Assembly: GCA_031550405.1 (NCBI GenBank)
Contig: JAVBOP010000169.1
Span: 1-5,962, forward strand
Reading direction: 5' to 3'
Length of the DNA stretch: 5,962 nucleotides
From: JAVBOP01 sp031550405
GTDB lineage: Bacteria; Bacteroidota; Ignavibacteria; Kapaibacteriales; UBA2268
Shown here: positions 1-5,962 of the stretch, piece after piece
How positions within the stretch are numbered: position 1 is the first letter of the stretch
How the letters are laid out: each line of letters starts with the position of its first letter
The notes under the pieces: generated by a model
Databases searched by the model: none
Told to the model about the DNA's origin: nothing
The model's input: only the letters and a program-made list of their open reading frames with translations
Position numbers and translations under genes: made by a program

Positions 1-47
1 ATTATTTTTCTGTATTTTGGCAGGAATGAAATATAGCCACTGTAGTT

Positions 48-1505
48 ATGCGAAAGGAAACAAAGAGTAGAAAACCAATTGAAATATATTTTGTGCTTTA
101 CCTGTCAGCTCTGGTTTTGCTTATATCAAAGCCGAATAAAGTTAATGATGCGCAAATTCAAATACAAAATACCTTCGAGCTGCCGTTTACAATTAAAGCG
201 GAAAAGCCAATGCTGGTATATCGAACCATTTCTGATTCGCTTGGAAATAAGCACGTTGAAATTGATTCCATAAACAATATTTGGGATGTCGGTGATGTTG
301 AAGATGTTCATTATGAATTTGTTGTTGAAGACCAAAGTTTGAAACATAGCGTAAGGTTGTCGCACAATATTAGCAAAGAGAATAAATTCTTTAAATTTAA
401 GGAAGATAGCAAAAACAGAATGGCGACTTTTTATTGGCATCCTTCTATTCATGAACAGGAAAATAAAACTTTTATCGTGTTTGTTGCTGCAAATGCCAAG
501 CTGAAAAATGCGGATAATAATGAACGAGTAAAGGCTCAAACCCAATTCAGTCTTGTTATAACGCACGATAATGCTTATGATAATTATCAAAATTTAGTAC
601 AGCATGGAAATATTGATAATAATATAACTTCAAATCAGAATCATAATCAATATATAAATCGTCAACTTAGCGATGAAATAAATTTATATCCTCAATATTA
701 TAAAATAAATAATATTGCTTCGGTTGAATGGAGTAATAAAATTTTTTATTCTGGTATAAATCCTAAAAAAGAATTAGCTTTAAAAATCAAAAACGATCCG
801 GAATCCAATGGTGGTTCTGCGTATATCGCTTCGTACGACAACGGCGTAGTTACAATAAAGGGCAAAACTCCTGTTTTTGGCACAACTAAAATCTCATTAA
901 CTGCTTTGAGAAAAAGCGATTACAAGGAAGCGGCAGTTTCGTTTGATATAAGACCGCAGGAATTTGAAGCGCCGGAATATCCCAGAATCATGTATCCCGA
1001 GCAAACATACAGGCTAAACCCAAAACTGCCGCTTGAACTTGACAACGCTTCCGCCATGCTTAAAGATGGCAATACGGTTCGAGTTGAGGTTCGGCAAGGC
1101 GGAATCATTGAATTTACTCCGAGCACCAGTGATGTTGGCAAAATATTGAGCTTTGAAAGGTTTGCGAATGGTATTTCGCTCGGTATTAGAAATATCAAGA
1201 TTGCGGCATATCCACCGCCCGAAATTGTACGAATTTCGGAAACAGCCACCAAAAATGTGCTGATTATGCAGGTAAATTCTTACGGTATTTACAACGGCAA
1301 AGAAAATATAATTCAGCGCATTAATTTGACTGGAAATGCAATATCAAAGCAGCTTTACGGCAAAACGGCGTATGACAAAATCAATCATATTTGGACAGAA
1401 TTATTTGAAATTACGATTGCAGATTCTGATAAGCCATTTAAATTTAAGGTAACCGCTGTTGACAGCCGCGGCACAGCCTCCAAAGAAAAAGAGTGTAGCC
1501 ATTAA
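48..1505 (+). CDS. Membrane-anchored periplasmic protein of unknown function, distantly GldM/PorM-like
   Basis: The product has 485 residues. The ATG at 48 is the first start after an in-frame TGA at 27-29; no Shine-Dalgarno sequence is visible. A basic N-terminus (residues 2-9) is followed by one hydrophobic helix at about residues 11-28 (core IYFVLYLSALVLLIS) with no good signal-peptidase or lipobox site, so I infer an inner-membrane anchor with the remainder in the periplasm. Residues about 35-172 look beta-rich. Residues about 174-207 form a linker rich in Asn and Gln (10 Asn in 34). Residues about 208-310 and 311-390 look like Ig-type beta domains. A PPPE turn at 389-392 precedes a last domain that ends in KVTAVDSRG. 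GldM/PorM, the periplasmic arm of the T9SS motor, has the same plan: an N-terminal helix, then stacked beta domains. That resemblance is my inference from topology and pattern only. No enzymatic motif is visible. It could equally be an unrelated Ig-like envelope protein. The gene is real; the function is open. Confidence 0.85.
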   Translation: MRKETKSRKPIEIYFVLYLSALVLLISKPNKVNDAQIQIQNTFELPFTIKAEKPMLVYRTISDSLGNKHVEIDSINNIWDVGDVEDVHYEFVVEDQSLKHSVRLSHNISKENKFFKFKEDSKNRMATFYWHPSIHEQENKTFIVFVAANAKLKNADNNERVKAQTQFSLVITHDNAYDNYQNLVQHGNIDNNITSNQNHNQYINRQLSDEINLYPQYYKINNIASVEWSNKIFYSGINPKKELALKIKNDPESNGGSAYIASYDNGVVTIKGKTPVFGTTKISLTALRKSDYKEAAVSFDIRPQEFEAPEYPRIMYPEQTYRLNPKLPLELDNASAMLKDGNTVRVEVRQGGIIEFTPSTSDVGKILSFERFANGISLGIRNIKIAAYPPPEIVRISETATKNVLIMQVNSYGIYNGKENIIQRINLTGNAISKQLYGKTAYDKINHIWTELFEITIADSDKPFKFKVTAVDSRGTASKEKECSH

Positions 1506-1520
1506 TTCCATTTATGAATT

Positions 1521-1552
1521 TTTGTTAATAAATATATAAGCTTTTAATTTTG
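1521..1552 (+). promoter_or_regulatory. Bacteroidota-type promoter candidate in the convergent intergenic gap
   Basis: TTTG at 1521-1524 and TAATTTTG at 1545-1552 are separated by 20 bases. This matches the known primary sigma factor consensus of Bacteroidota (TTTG at -33, TAnnTTTG at -7, spacer of roughly 17-23). Transcription would begin near 1558, 16 bases after the stop codon of the upstream gene has been passed by the -33 element, and would run straight into the inverted-repeat element at 1571-1704. No plus-strand reading frame follows, so a product would be non-coding. In AT-rich DNA such matches arise by chance, hence moderate confidence. Confidence 0.4.
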
Positions 1553-1570
1553 CAAATGCTTGATATGCCC

Positions 1571-1704
1571 AGCTTGTCTTCCCAAGCTCCCTGAGCCTGT
1601 CGAAGAGGAATAGCATCCCCTCTACGAGATAGCAATGTGTAAGTTCCAATATTTGCAGGATGTTATACATTTCCTCTTCGATGGCGGTACTGAAGGGGTG
1701 TTTT
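1571..1704. repeat. Structured inverted-repeat element, REP-like or small RNA
   Basis: Several inverted repeats are packed together. AGCTTG (1571-1576) pairs with CAAGCT (1583-1588). TCGAAGAGGAA (1600-1610) pairs perfectly with TTCCTCTTCGA (1671-1681). Inside that, AATGTGTAA (1634-1642) pairs with TTATACATT (1663-1671) with one G-U pair; the two stems share base 1671. An alternative stem uses CCTCTTC (1673-1679) with GAAGGGG (1692-1698), followed by TTTT at 1701-1704. The left arm contains CCCTGAGCCTGTCGAAG (1589-1605). I recall very similar strings as dispersed intergenic repeats in many bacterial genomes, which favours a REP-like element. The promoter-like sequence just upstream and the terminator-like right end favour a small RNA. 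Both readings are inference. Confidence 0.5.
1673..1704 (+). terminator. Possible intrinsic terminator at the right end of the inverted-repeat element
   Basis: CCTCTTC (1673-1679) and GAAGGGG (1692-1698) form a 7-bp stem with one G-U pair and a 12-base loop, followed by TG and then TTTT (1701-1704). The U tract is short, so termination may be weak. It would end plus-strand transcripts from the first gene or from the promoter candidate at 1521-1552. The left half of this stem is also the partner of 1600-1610, so the two folds exclude each other. Confidence 0.35.
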
Positions 1705-1754
1705 ATGATTAAATAACATATATTGATAACGGCTAGGTAATAAATATTGGGATG

Positions 1755-1777
1755 GAGGGAGGAACAGCCCCTCCCTC
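1755..1777 (-). terminator. GC-rich hairpin just after the aminopeptidase stop codon
   Basis: GAGGGAGG (1755-1762) and CCTCCCTC (1770-1777) are perfect reverse complements, giving an 8-bp stem with a 7-base loop. It starts 12 bases past the stop codon of the minus-strand aminopeptidase, where an mRNA 3' end is expected. No uninterrupted U tract follows on the minus strand, so it may be an imperfect terminator or a 3' stabilising hairpin. Being symmetrical, it could also serve plus-strand transcription. Confidence 0.55.
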
Positions 1778-1788
1778 TTCCAAAGCTT

Positions 1789-3888
1789 TTACTTGATTAT
1801 GGAGGTTTTTAATAGCGTTCCATTAATACTGACAAAGTATATGCCGCTTTCGATATGGCTAATGCTTATCTGCGACTTGTCTGTCAAATTCACTATTGGC
1901 GTTTGAATCGCCCTGCCCATCATATCAAACAGCTTGATGTCGATATGGGTGGCGTTGGAGTGATTGACATATATGAAATTTTCATTTAATGCTGGAGATG
2001 GGTATACCGCAAAGCCTTGCTCGGTGCCGTCCTCTATGGATTGAGTCTTTGTGCTGATATTCCTGCAAAGGGTGCGAGTGTTATCAACCAAAACCCTGTC
2101 GAACGGAGGCAGATTTTCGATGGTATATTCCTGTGTTTTCTGGTCGTTGAACGCACGCACGCGATGCACTATTTTCTTTCCATCGAAGAACATGAAGTAT
2201 ATCGGCGTTTTGAATACTTCCGGCACATTCACAGTATCTTGCGTTTGCGTAAGTATGATATGTGCCTCATACTTACCATCTTCTTTTGCTGTTACATCGG
2301 CATTAACTTCATACAATGGATGCCCTGCTTTGAAGAGCCACTGGTCAAAAAATGTATCCAAATCTACCTCCAAATCAATATCGGCAGTCTTTGCTTTATA
2401 GTACGCTATAAAGTCCTGCGCATTGGTATTGCCAAAGGCTCTGTCCTTGAAAAAGCTGCCCAGTATCTGCAAGTTCAATGAATCGCCCAGCAGCATTTGC
2501 AGTTGGTGGTATATCCAGCTGGATTTGTTATAGGTTAGAAGCACATAAGGGTTGGTAAATATAACCGAAGAGGGATTGCCATATATGGGCTTGGTAAATA
2601 GCGTTTTGCTCTCAAAATACGGGGTGGCTTCATCAAGCATAAATGAATAATATTTTTCTGTGTCGCCTGAAGCATATTCAGCCCATAGCGCCTCGCTCCA
2701 TGTTGCCCCGCCTTCCTTGAACCATATATTATACCAGTCGGTTGCCGACACCAAATCGCCGAGCCACTGGTGCGCTATCTCATGCGCTATAACGGATTCG
2801 GATTTTGCAGCTTTTTGCAATAAACTCCGATGCACCGATGTCATGGTCTGGTTCTCCATGGCGCTGTAGATAAAGGGGTATACCGACACCTGCCCATACT
2901 TGCAGAAAGGATAGTCTGAATATATCGTGCTATAGTATTCAAGCATCTTAGCGGTTTTTTCCAATTTTAACTTTGCATTGAATGCATTACCATCATAGTC
3001 CTTATCCCAGACATAATATTTGATTTCGATGGAATCTTCGATGTTAGGCGATTTAAAATATTCCGAATATTCCTTGAAAACAGAGGCTGTAGCATGTATC
3101 AAATAGGTTGCAATCGGCGCTTTGTCAGACCAGCAGTAGGTTTTGACCACCTTGCCGTCTTCGCTGCCTTTACTCGTAACGCTATCCAGAAGCCCATTGG
3201 ATGCCACAGTGAAGCCGTCAGGCACGGATACCGCCATTGATGCCACAACCTTGTCGCTTGGCCTATCATTGCATGGCAGCCAATAACGGGCATAGGTGGG
3301 CGAATTGACGGTATATGCTATCTGCTCTTCAACGAATAGATTGCTCGCCGCATTTATCTCCTGACCTTTGTAATACAGATTGAAGCCAATATTGGTGCTG
3401 TTCTGGTAAGTATACTGAATATCAAGAGTTACAGTATCACCAACAGGAAGCTTGCCGGGTAGCGGTATGGTTAGCAGGTCTTCCACCACTTGCGGCGTAT
3501 CATCTATTATTACACCATTTATGAATATTTGTTTAATATTCAATCCAATGGCATCAAGCTCTATCTCATTCAAATCATTGGACTTGGATACTATTTTCAT
3601 TGAAGCTTCACCATCCCAATATCTATTTTCAGGATTAATACTGTCCGCCGCCGGCACGAGCAGTATTTTCGACCAATCCAGCTTGAGGTCATATTTAACA
3701 ACATCATACAGCCTTTCCACATCGTCATCAAGCAGTTTATTGCCTGCCTTTTTCTGCGCCATCTCCTCGTATAGCTTCTTATAGCGGTAGTATTCCTGCA
3801 AATTCCAATCTTCCTCCAGATACCATTTGTTGGAATATGCCAACGGGTTGCACATCAGTAAAACCGCAATGATTAACATTTGCTTCAT
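1789..3888 (-). CDS. Secreted M1-family zinc aminopeptidase with T9SS sorting domain
   Basis: The product removes N-terminal residues from peptides and is predicted to act outside the cell. I chose the ATG at 3888 (699 residues): AAAGGAG at 3898-3904 lies 9 bases upstream, and the protein then opens with a signal peptide (MKQMLIIAVLLMCNPLAYS, likely cut after Ser19). An ATG at 3897 abuts that ribosome site, and one at 3960 would add an unlikely prefix. The N-terminal M1 beta domain includes YWLPCNDRPSDK. The substrate-binding motif reads SAMEN at 342-346, with Ser in place of the usual first Gly of GAMEN. The zinc site is complete: HEIAH at 369-373, then Glu392 after exactly 18 residues. Tyr453 fits the transition-state tyrosine. 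A beta domain follows, with no fourth helical domain. Residues from about 629 (YPSP, then LFDMMGR, ending KTSIIK) form a type A T9SS sorting domain of about 71 residues. Specificity cannot be told from the sequence. Confidence 0.95.
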   Translation of the reverse strand: MKQMLIIAVLLMCNPLAYSNKWYLEEDWNLQEYYRYKKLYEEMAQKKAGNKLLDDDVERLYDVVKYDLKLDWSKILLVPAADSINPENRYWDGEASMKIVSKSNDLNEIELDAIGLNIKQIFINGVIIDDTPQVVEDLLTIPLPGKLPVGDTVTLDIQYTYQNSTNIGFNLYYKGQEINAASNLFVEEQIAYTVNSPTYARYWLPCNDRPSDKVVASMAVSVPDGFTVASNGLLDSVTSKGSEDGKVVKTYCWSDKAPIATYLIHATASVFKEYSEYFKSPNIEDSIEIKYYVWDKDYDGNAFNAKLKLEKTAKMLEYYSTIYSDYPFCKYGQVSVYPFIYSAMENQTMTSVHRSLLQKAAKSESVIAHEIAHQWLGDLVSATDWYNIWFKEGGATWSEALWAEYASGDTEKYYSFMLDEATPYFESKTLFTKPIYGNPSSVIFTNPYVLLTYNKSSWIYHQLQMLLGDSLNLQILGSFFKDRAFGNTNAQDFIAYYKAKTADIDLEVDLDTFFDQWLFKAGHPLYEVNADVTAKEDGKYEAHIILTQTQDTVNVPEVFKTPIYFMFFDGKKIVHRVRAFNDQKTQEYTIENLPPFDRVLVDNTRTLCRNISTKTQSIEDGTEQGFAVYPSPALNENFIYVNHSNATHIDIKLFDMMGRAIQTPIVNLTDKSQISISHIESGIYFVSINGTLLKTSIIK

Positions 3889-3897
3889 ATATTTCAT

Positions 3898-3904
3898 CTC
3901 CTTT
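3898..3904 (-). promoter_or_regulatory. Ribosome binding site of the aminopeptidase
   Basis: On the minus strand this reads AAAGGAG, a strong Shine-Dalgarno sequence and the only convincing one in the window. Its 9-base spacing to the ATG at 3888 decides the start of the aminopeptidase over the ATG at 3897, which touches it, and the ATG at 3960. Confidence 0.75.
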
Positions 3905-3922
3905 AATGAATTATTAATAACA

Positions 3923-3955
3923 TAAATATAATCAAAAAATAAAATATAACCACAA
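3923..3955 (-). promoter_or_regulatory. Weak promoter candidate for the aminopeptidase
   Basis: On the minus strand, TTG (3953-3955) and TATATTTA (3923-3930) are 22 bases apart. The second box differs from the Bacteroidota consensus TAnnTTTG in its last base only. The position, a few tens of bases before the start codon, is right. The surrounding AT-richness makes chance matches likely. Confidence 0.25.
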
Positions 3956-3960
3956 GGCAT

Positions 3961-4260
3961 ATCCGTATGACAGTGGATTTAAAGTATCTCCGCCACATTT
4001 ATGAAAAAATATTCAGAAACTTATAATATTTTGTCTTTATGGATTAGGGAAATGGTTAAGCAAATATTTTATATTTTTGTAATAATAATTTTTAGTGGCT
4101 ACTTATAAATCATTATGTGTTATCCAGAAAACAATTGACAGGCAGCTTGAAAATTGCCAAAGCACAGTAGGGAAGTGTTATCAGCCGATATGATAACCAC
4201 GACCTTCTCTTATTATTGTTAATTAAAAGAAGTATTAGATTGTATAATTTAATTAAAAAA
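3961..4260. other. Divergent intergenic region, AT-rich, no convincing gene
   Basis: This stretch separates two divergently transcribed genes. It holds a perfect TAnnTTTG box (TATTTTTG, 4072-4079) on the plus strand without a matching TTTG box upstream, and a long hairpin at 4169-4210. A 35-codon plus-strand frame at 4001-4108 starts MKKYSETYN and ends in a hydrophobic run (IFYIFVIIIFSGYL), but it has no ribosome site and its composition is simply that of AT-rich DNA. No tRNA, repeat array or mobile element is apparent. Confidence 0.6.
4169..4210 (+). promoter_or_regulatory. Long imperfect hairpin in the phosphatase leader
   Basis: The core is a perfect 7-bp inverted repeat, GTTATCA (4177-4183) and TGATAAC (4191-4197), with a 7-base loop. 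An outer stem of AGGGAAG (4169-4175) with CTTCTCT (4204-4210) adds 7 bp including one G-U pair; the joint is asymmetrical with unpaired bases near 4197 and 4200-4203. It ends 50 bases before the chosen phosphatase ATG. It is not followed by a clear U tract. It could be an mRNA leader structure, or the core could be a repressor operator; I cannot tell which. Confidence 0.4.
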
Positions 4261-5499
4261 ATGCTTAGAAATAATAAAAATAATATTAATTCAGTGAAAA
4301 GCAGCCTTGACAGAAGCACGCAAATGCTTGATACGCTGTTTGAAATTTCGTCTGATTTCAATGGAATATTGCCTGAAAATGAGATTTTGCGGCGTCTTGC
4401 TATCCATCTTATGGGACAGTTTGCGTTAAATAATTTTGCATTTTATGAGCAAAATCAAGATGAAAATTATTCTCTTATCAAAGAAGTTAACTTATCGAAT
4501 ATTGCCCGAAATATAAATATTTCACTACTGAATTTCGAAAATAATTATATAAAATGCGATGGCACAAATAACTACAAGTTGCTTTTAAATAACTCAAATG
4601 CCGAATTTATAATTAAACTGACACAAAATAAAGGTTTGTTAATAATTGGCAGGCGCATGTTGGTGAAAAATGAATTTTCTGAACAGGAAATTAATTTTAT
4701 ATTCTCAATCGGCAACCTTGCCTTGATAGCTCGTGAAAATCAGAAATTAATTTTAGAGGCACAAAAGCAAAAGTTATTAGAGCTTGAATTGAATACTGCA
4801 ATGAAGATCCAGCAAGGTTTGCTGCCAAAATCCTCGCTTAGTTTAGAAAATTATGAGATAGTGGGAATGACCAAGCCTGCGAAAATTGTTGGCGGCGATT
4901 ATTATGATTTTATTAAAATCGATAAAAATCGCTATCTTATTGTAATTGCTGATGTTTGCGGCAAAAGCATTTCCGCAGCACTGATTATGGCAAACCTGCA
5001 GTCGGCATTGAAAACACTGCTATTGTTTGTTAACGATTTGAAGCAAATTATTGTACATTTAAATAAAATAATTTTTGAAAATACGGAAACGGAAGTATTT
5101 ATTACCTGTTTTATCGGTATTCTTGACATTTCGAGCAATGAGTTTATTTATATAAATGCCGGACATAATCCTCCTGTTTTTATCTCGCAAAGCCATGATT
5201 TTTCTATGCTTACGCACGGTGGAATTATTCTTGGATTTCTACATCCAGTGCCTTTTGAGTATGAGCAAAATATAGTAAAATTAAATAAAAATGATTTTAT
5301 TTTTATGTACACAGACGGTCTAACCGAAGCAATAGGTAGAAATAACGAATTTTTAGGTGAACAGCACTTGATTGATTTTTTGAAAAATAATACAAATTTG
5401 CCTGCACATCAGCTCATGCAATCAACTCACAATGCTATATTGCAATATCATTTTGACCAGCACGATGATATTACAGCGTTAATTATCAAACACATATAA
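4261..5499 (+). CDS. GAF-domain SpoIIE/PP2C-type serine/threonine phosphatase
   Basis: A cytoplasmic regulatory phosphatase of the RsbU/SpoIIE type. Family members usually dephosphorylate an anti-anti-sigma (STAS) protein in partner switching; no such partner lies in this window. I use the ATG at 4261 (412 residues). The frame is open upstream to 4171, and a TTG at 4216 would add 15 basic residues; neither start has a clear ribosome site. Residues about 15-156 resemble a GAF sensor domain (LDTLFEISSDFNGIL near its start). A signalling helix at 157-180 leads into the family's IQQGLLP segment (about 183-189). Catalytic motifs are intact: VGGDYYD (210-216), DVCGK (231-235), NAGHNPP (299-305), TDG (351-353) and HDDIT (401-405), which supply the metal-binding aspartates Asp213, Asp231, Asp352 and Asp403. 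There is no membrane segment, so the signal is probably a cytoplasmic ligand or protein. The leader hairpin upstream may regulate it. dut follows after 38 bases. Confidence 0.93.
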   Translation: MLRNNKNNINSVKSSLDRSTQMLDTLFEISSDFNGILPENEILRRLAIHLMGQFALNNFAFYEQNQDENYSLIKEVNLSNIARNINISLLNFENNYIKCDGTNNYKLLLNNSNAEFIIKLTQNKGLLIIGRRMLVKNEFSEQEINFIFSIGNLALIARENQKLILEAQKQKLLELELNTAMKIQQGLLPKSSLSLENYEIVGMTKPAKIVGGDYYDFIKIDKNRYLIVIADVCGKSISAALIMANLQSALKTLLLFVNDLKQIIVHLNKIIFENTETEVFITCFIGILDISSNEFIYINAGHNPPVFISQSHDFSMLTHGGIILGFLHPVPFEYEQNIVKLNKNDFIFMYTDGLTEAIGRNNEFLGEQHLIDFLKNNTNLPAHQLMQSTHNAILQYHFDQHDDITALIIKHI

Positions 5500-5537
5500 T
5501 AAAAATTAAAAATTATTCATAAAAATTGAGATAAGCG

Positions 5538-5962
5538 ATGTATATAAAAATTAAACGTATTTCAAATAATTTCAATGACTTAAAGATACCACAATATCAA
5601 ACTGCCGGTTCGGCGGGAATGGATATTTGCGCCGCAATTGAGGCTCCAATCACTATTCCCAGCAAAGGTATAACAACAATTCCTACCAATCTCGCAATTG
5701 CGCTGCCTCAAGGCTACGAATGCCAAGTTCGCTCGCGCAGCGGTCTGGCAGCGAAAAACGGCATATTTGCTCTGAATGCGCCCGGCACAATTGACAGCGA
5801 TTATCGTGGTGAAATAAAAATAATTCTTGCCAATTTTGGGAACGTTGATTTTGTGATAAATCGCGGCGACAGGATAGCGCAGCTGGTTATTGCAAGGTAT
5901 GAGCAGGCAAAATGGGAAGAAACCAATGAACTTGACAACACCGAGCGTGGCTCCGGCGGCTT
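5538..5962 (+). CDS. dut: dUTP diphosphatase, 3' end beyond the window
   Basis: The enzyme hydrolyses dUTP to dUMP and pyrophosphate, keeping uracil out of DNA and supplying dUMP for thymidylate synthesis; it works as a cytoplasmic homotrimer. The ATG at 5538 is the first start after an in-frame TAA at 5532-5534; only a weak GAG-type ribosome site precedes it. In the 141 complete codons present, four of the five family motifs are whole: I, AGSAGMD (23-29); II, RSRSGLAAKNG (65-75); III, NAPGTIDSDYRGE (80-92), with catalytic Asp86 and the base-stacking Tyr89; and IV, RGDRIAQLV (109-117). Motif V begins at ERGSGG (136-141) and is cut by the window edge, so only a few residues should be missing. 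The gap of 38 bases after the phosphatase, without a terminator, suggests one transcript. Confidence 0.97.
   Translation, partial: MYIKIKRISNNFNDLKIPQYQTAGSAGMDICAAIEAPITIPSKGITTIPTNLAIALPQGYECQVRSRSGLAAKNGIFALNAPGTIDSDYRGEIKIILANFGNVDFVINRGDRIAQLVIARYEQAKWEETNELDNTERGSGG

Noticed and set aside
1..47. 3' end of an upstream gene
   Set aside because: All three plus-strand frames run into stops (at 34-36, 68-70 and 27-29) and are too short to identify, so no partial gene can be supported.
126..590. Minus-strand frame of 154 codons inside the first gene
   Set aside because: It is an antisense shadow of a well-supported gene, has no family motifs and has Ile/Phe-rich composition typical of reversed AT-rich coding DNA.
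1504..1523. Terminator for the first gene (AATTC and GAATT followed by T residues)
   Set aside because: A 5-bp AT-rich stem is too weak, and part of it overlaps the stop codon and the promoter-like TTTG.
2017..2481. Plus-strand frames of 154 and 116 codons opposite the aminopeptidase C-terminal region
   Set aside because: They are shadows of the minus-strand gene, which has clear domain and sorting motifs here; the shadows have none.
3452..3784. Plus-strand Ser-rich frame of 110 codons opposite the aminopeptidase N-terminal region
   Set aside because: The Ser-rich run is the complement of acidic and Lys codons in the real gene; no ribosome site and no domain.
4216..4260. TTG at 4216 as the phosphatase start
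   Set aside because: It would add 15 residues outside the GAF domain, has no ribosome site, and lies almost against the leader hairpin. ATG at 4261 is preferred, though the choice is not certain.
4113..4361. Minus-strand frame of 82 codons running across the phosphatase start
   Set aside because: Leu/Ile-rich translation of AT-rich DNA that overlaps the conserved phosphatase N-terminus; no ribosome site or recognisable domain.
5501..5552. Four copies of AAAAATT around the dut start
   Set aside because: Short A/T heptamers without regular spacing are expected in AT-rich intergenic DNA; no iteron or operator layout.

Overview
The window is AT-rich, compact bacterial DNA, most likely from the Bacteroidota or a relative in the FCB group (Ignavibacteria or Chlorobiota type). 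Three things point there. The aminopeptidase ends in a type A C-terminal sorting domain of the type IX secretion system (T9SS). A near-perfect Bacteroidota-type promoter (TTTG, 20 bases, TAATTTTG) lies between genes. Shine-Dalgarno sequences are weak or absent for most genes. The species cannot be named from this sequence alone.

Layout, left to right. (1) 48-1505, plus strand: an inner-membrane-anchored, mostly periplasmic protein of 485 residues with beta-rich domains and an Asn-rich linker. I do not recognise it firmly; its topology and Ig-like domains loosely resemble GldM/PorM of the T9SS motor. (2) 1506-1788: a convergent intergenic gap of 283 bases. It holds a promoter-like sequence, an elaborate inverted-repeat element with two mutually exclusive folds, and a GC-rich hairpin just past the stop of the next gene. 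(3) 1789-3888, minus strand: a secreted M1-family zinc aminopeptidase with a signal peptide and a T9SS sorting domain. (4) 3889-4260: a divergent, AT-rich intergenic region of 372 bases with promoter-like motifs, a doubtful 35-codon reading frame and a long imperfect hairpin just before the next gene. (5) 4261-5499, plus strand: a GAF plus SpoIIE-type (PP2C) serine/threonine phosphatase with all the usual acidic metal-site motifs. (6) 5538 to the window end, plus strand: dUTPase (dut), cut off inside its last conserved motif. It lies 38 bases behind the phosphatase with no terminator between, so the two are probably co-transcribed.

How the parts relate: the left half is linked to the cell envelope and secretion (a T9SS-exported peptidase and a possible T9SS-like periplasmic component). 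The right half pairs a partner-switching type regulatory phosphatase with a nucleotide-pool housekeeping enzyme. No mobile element, tRNA, rRNA or CRISPR array is visible. The least explained part is the convergent intergenic gap at about 1520-1704, which looks like either a repeat element or a small structured RNA with its own promoter and terminator.
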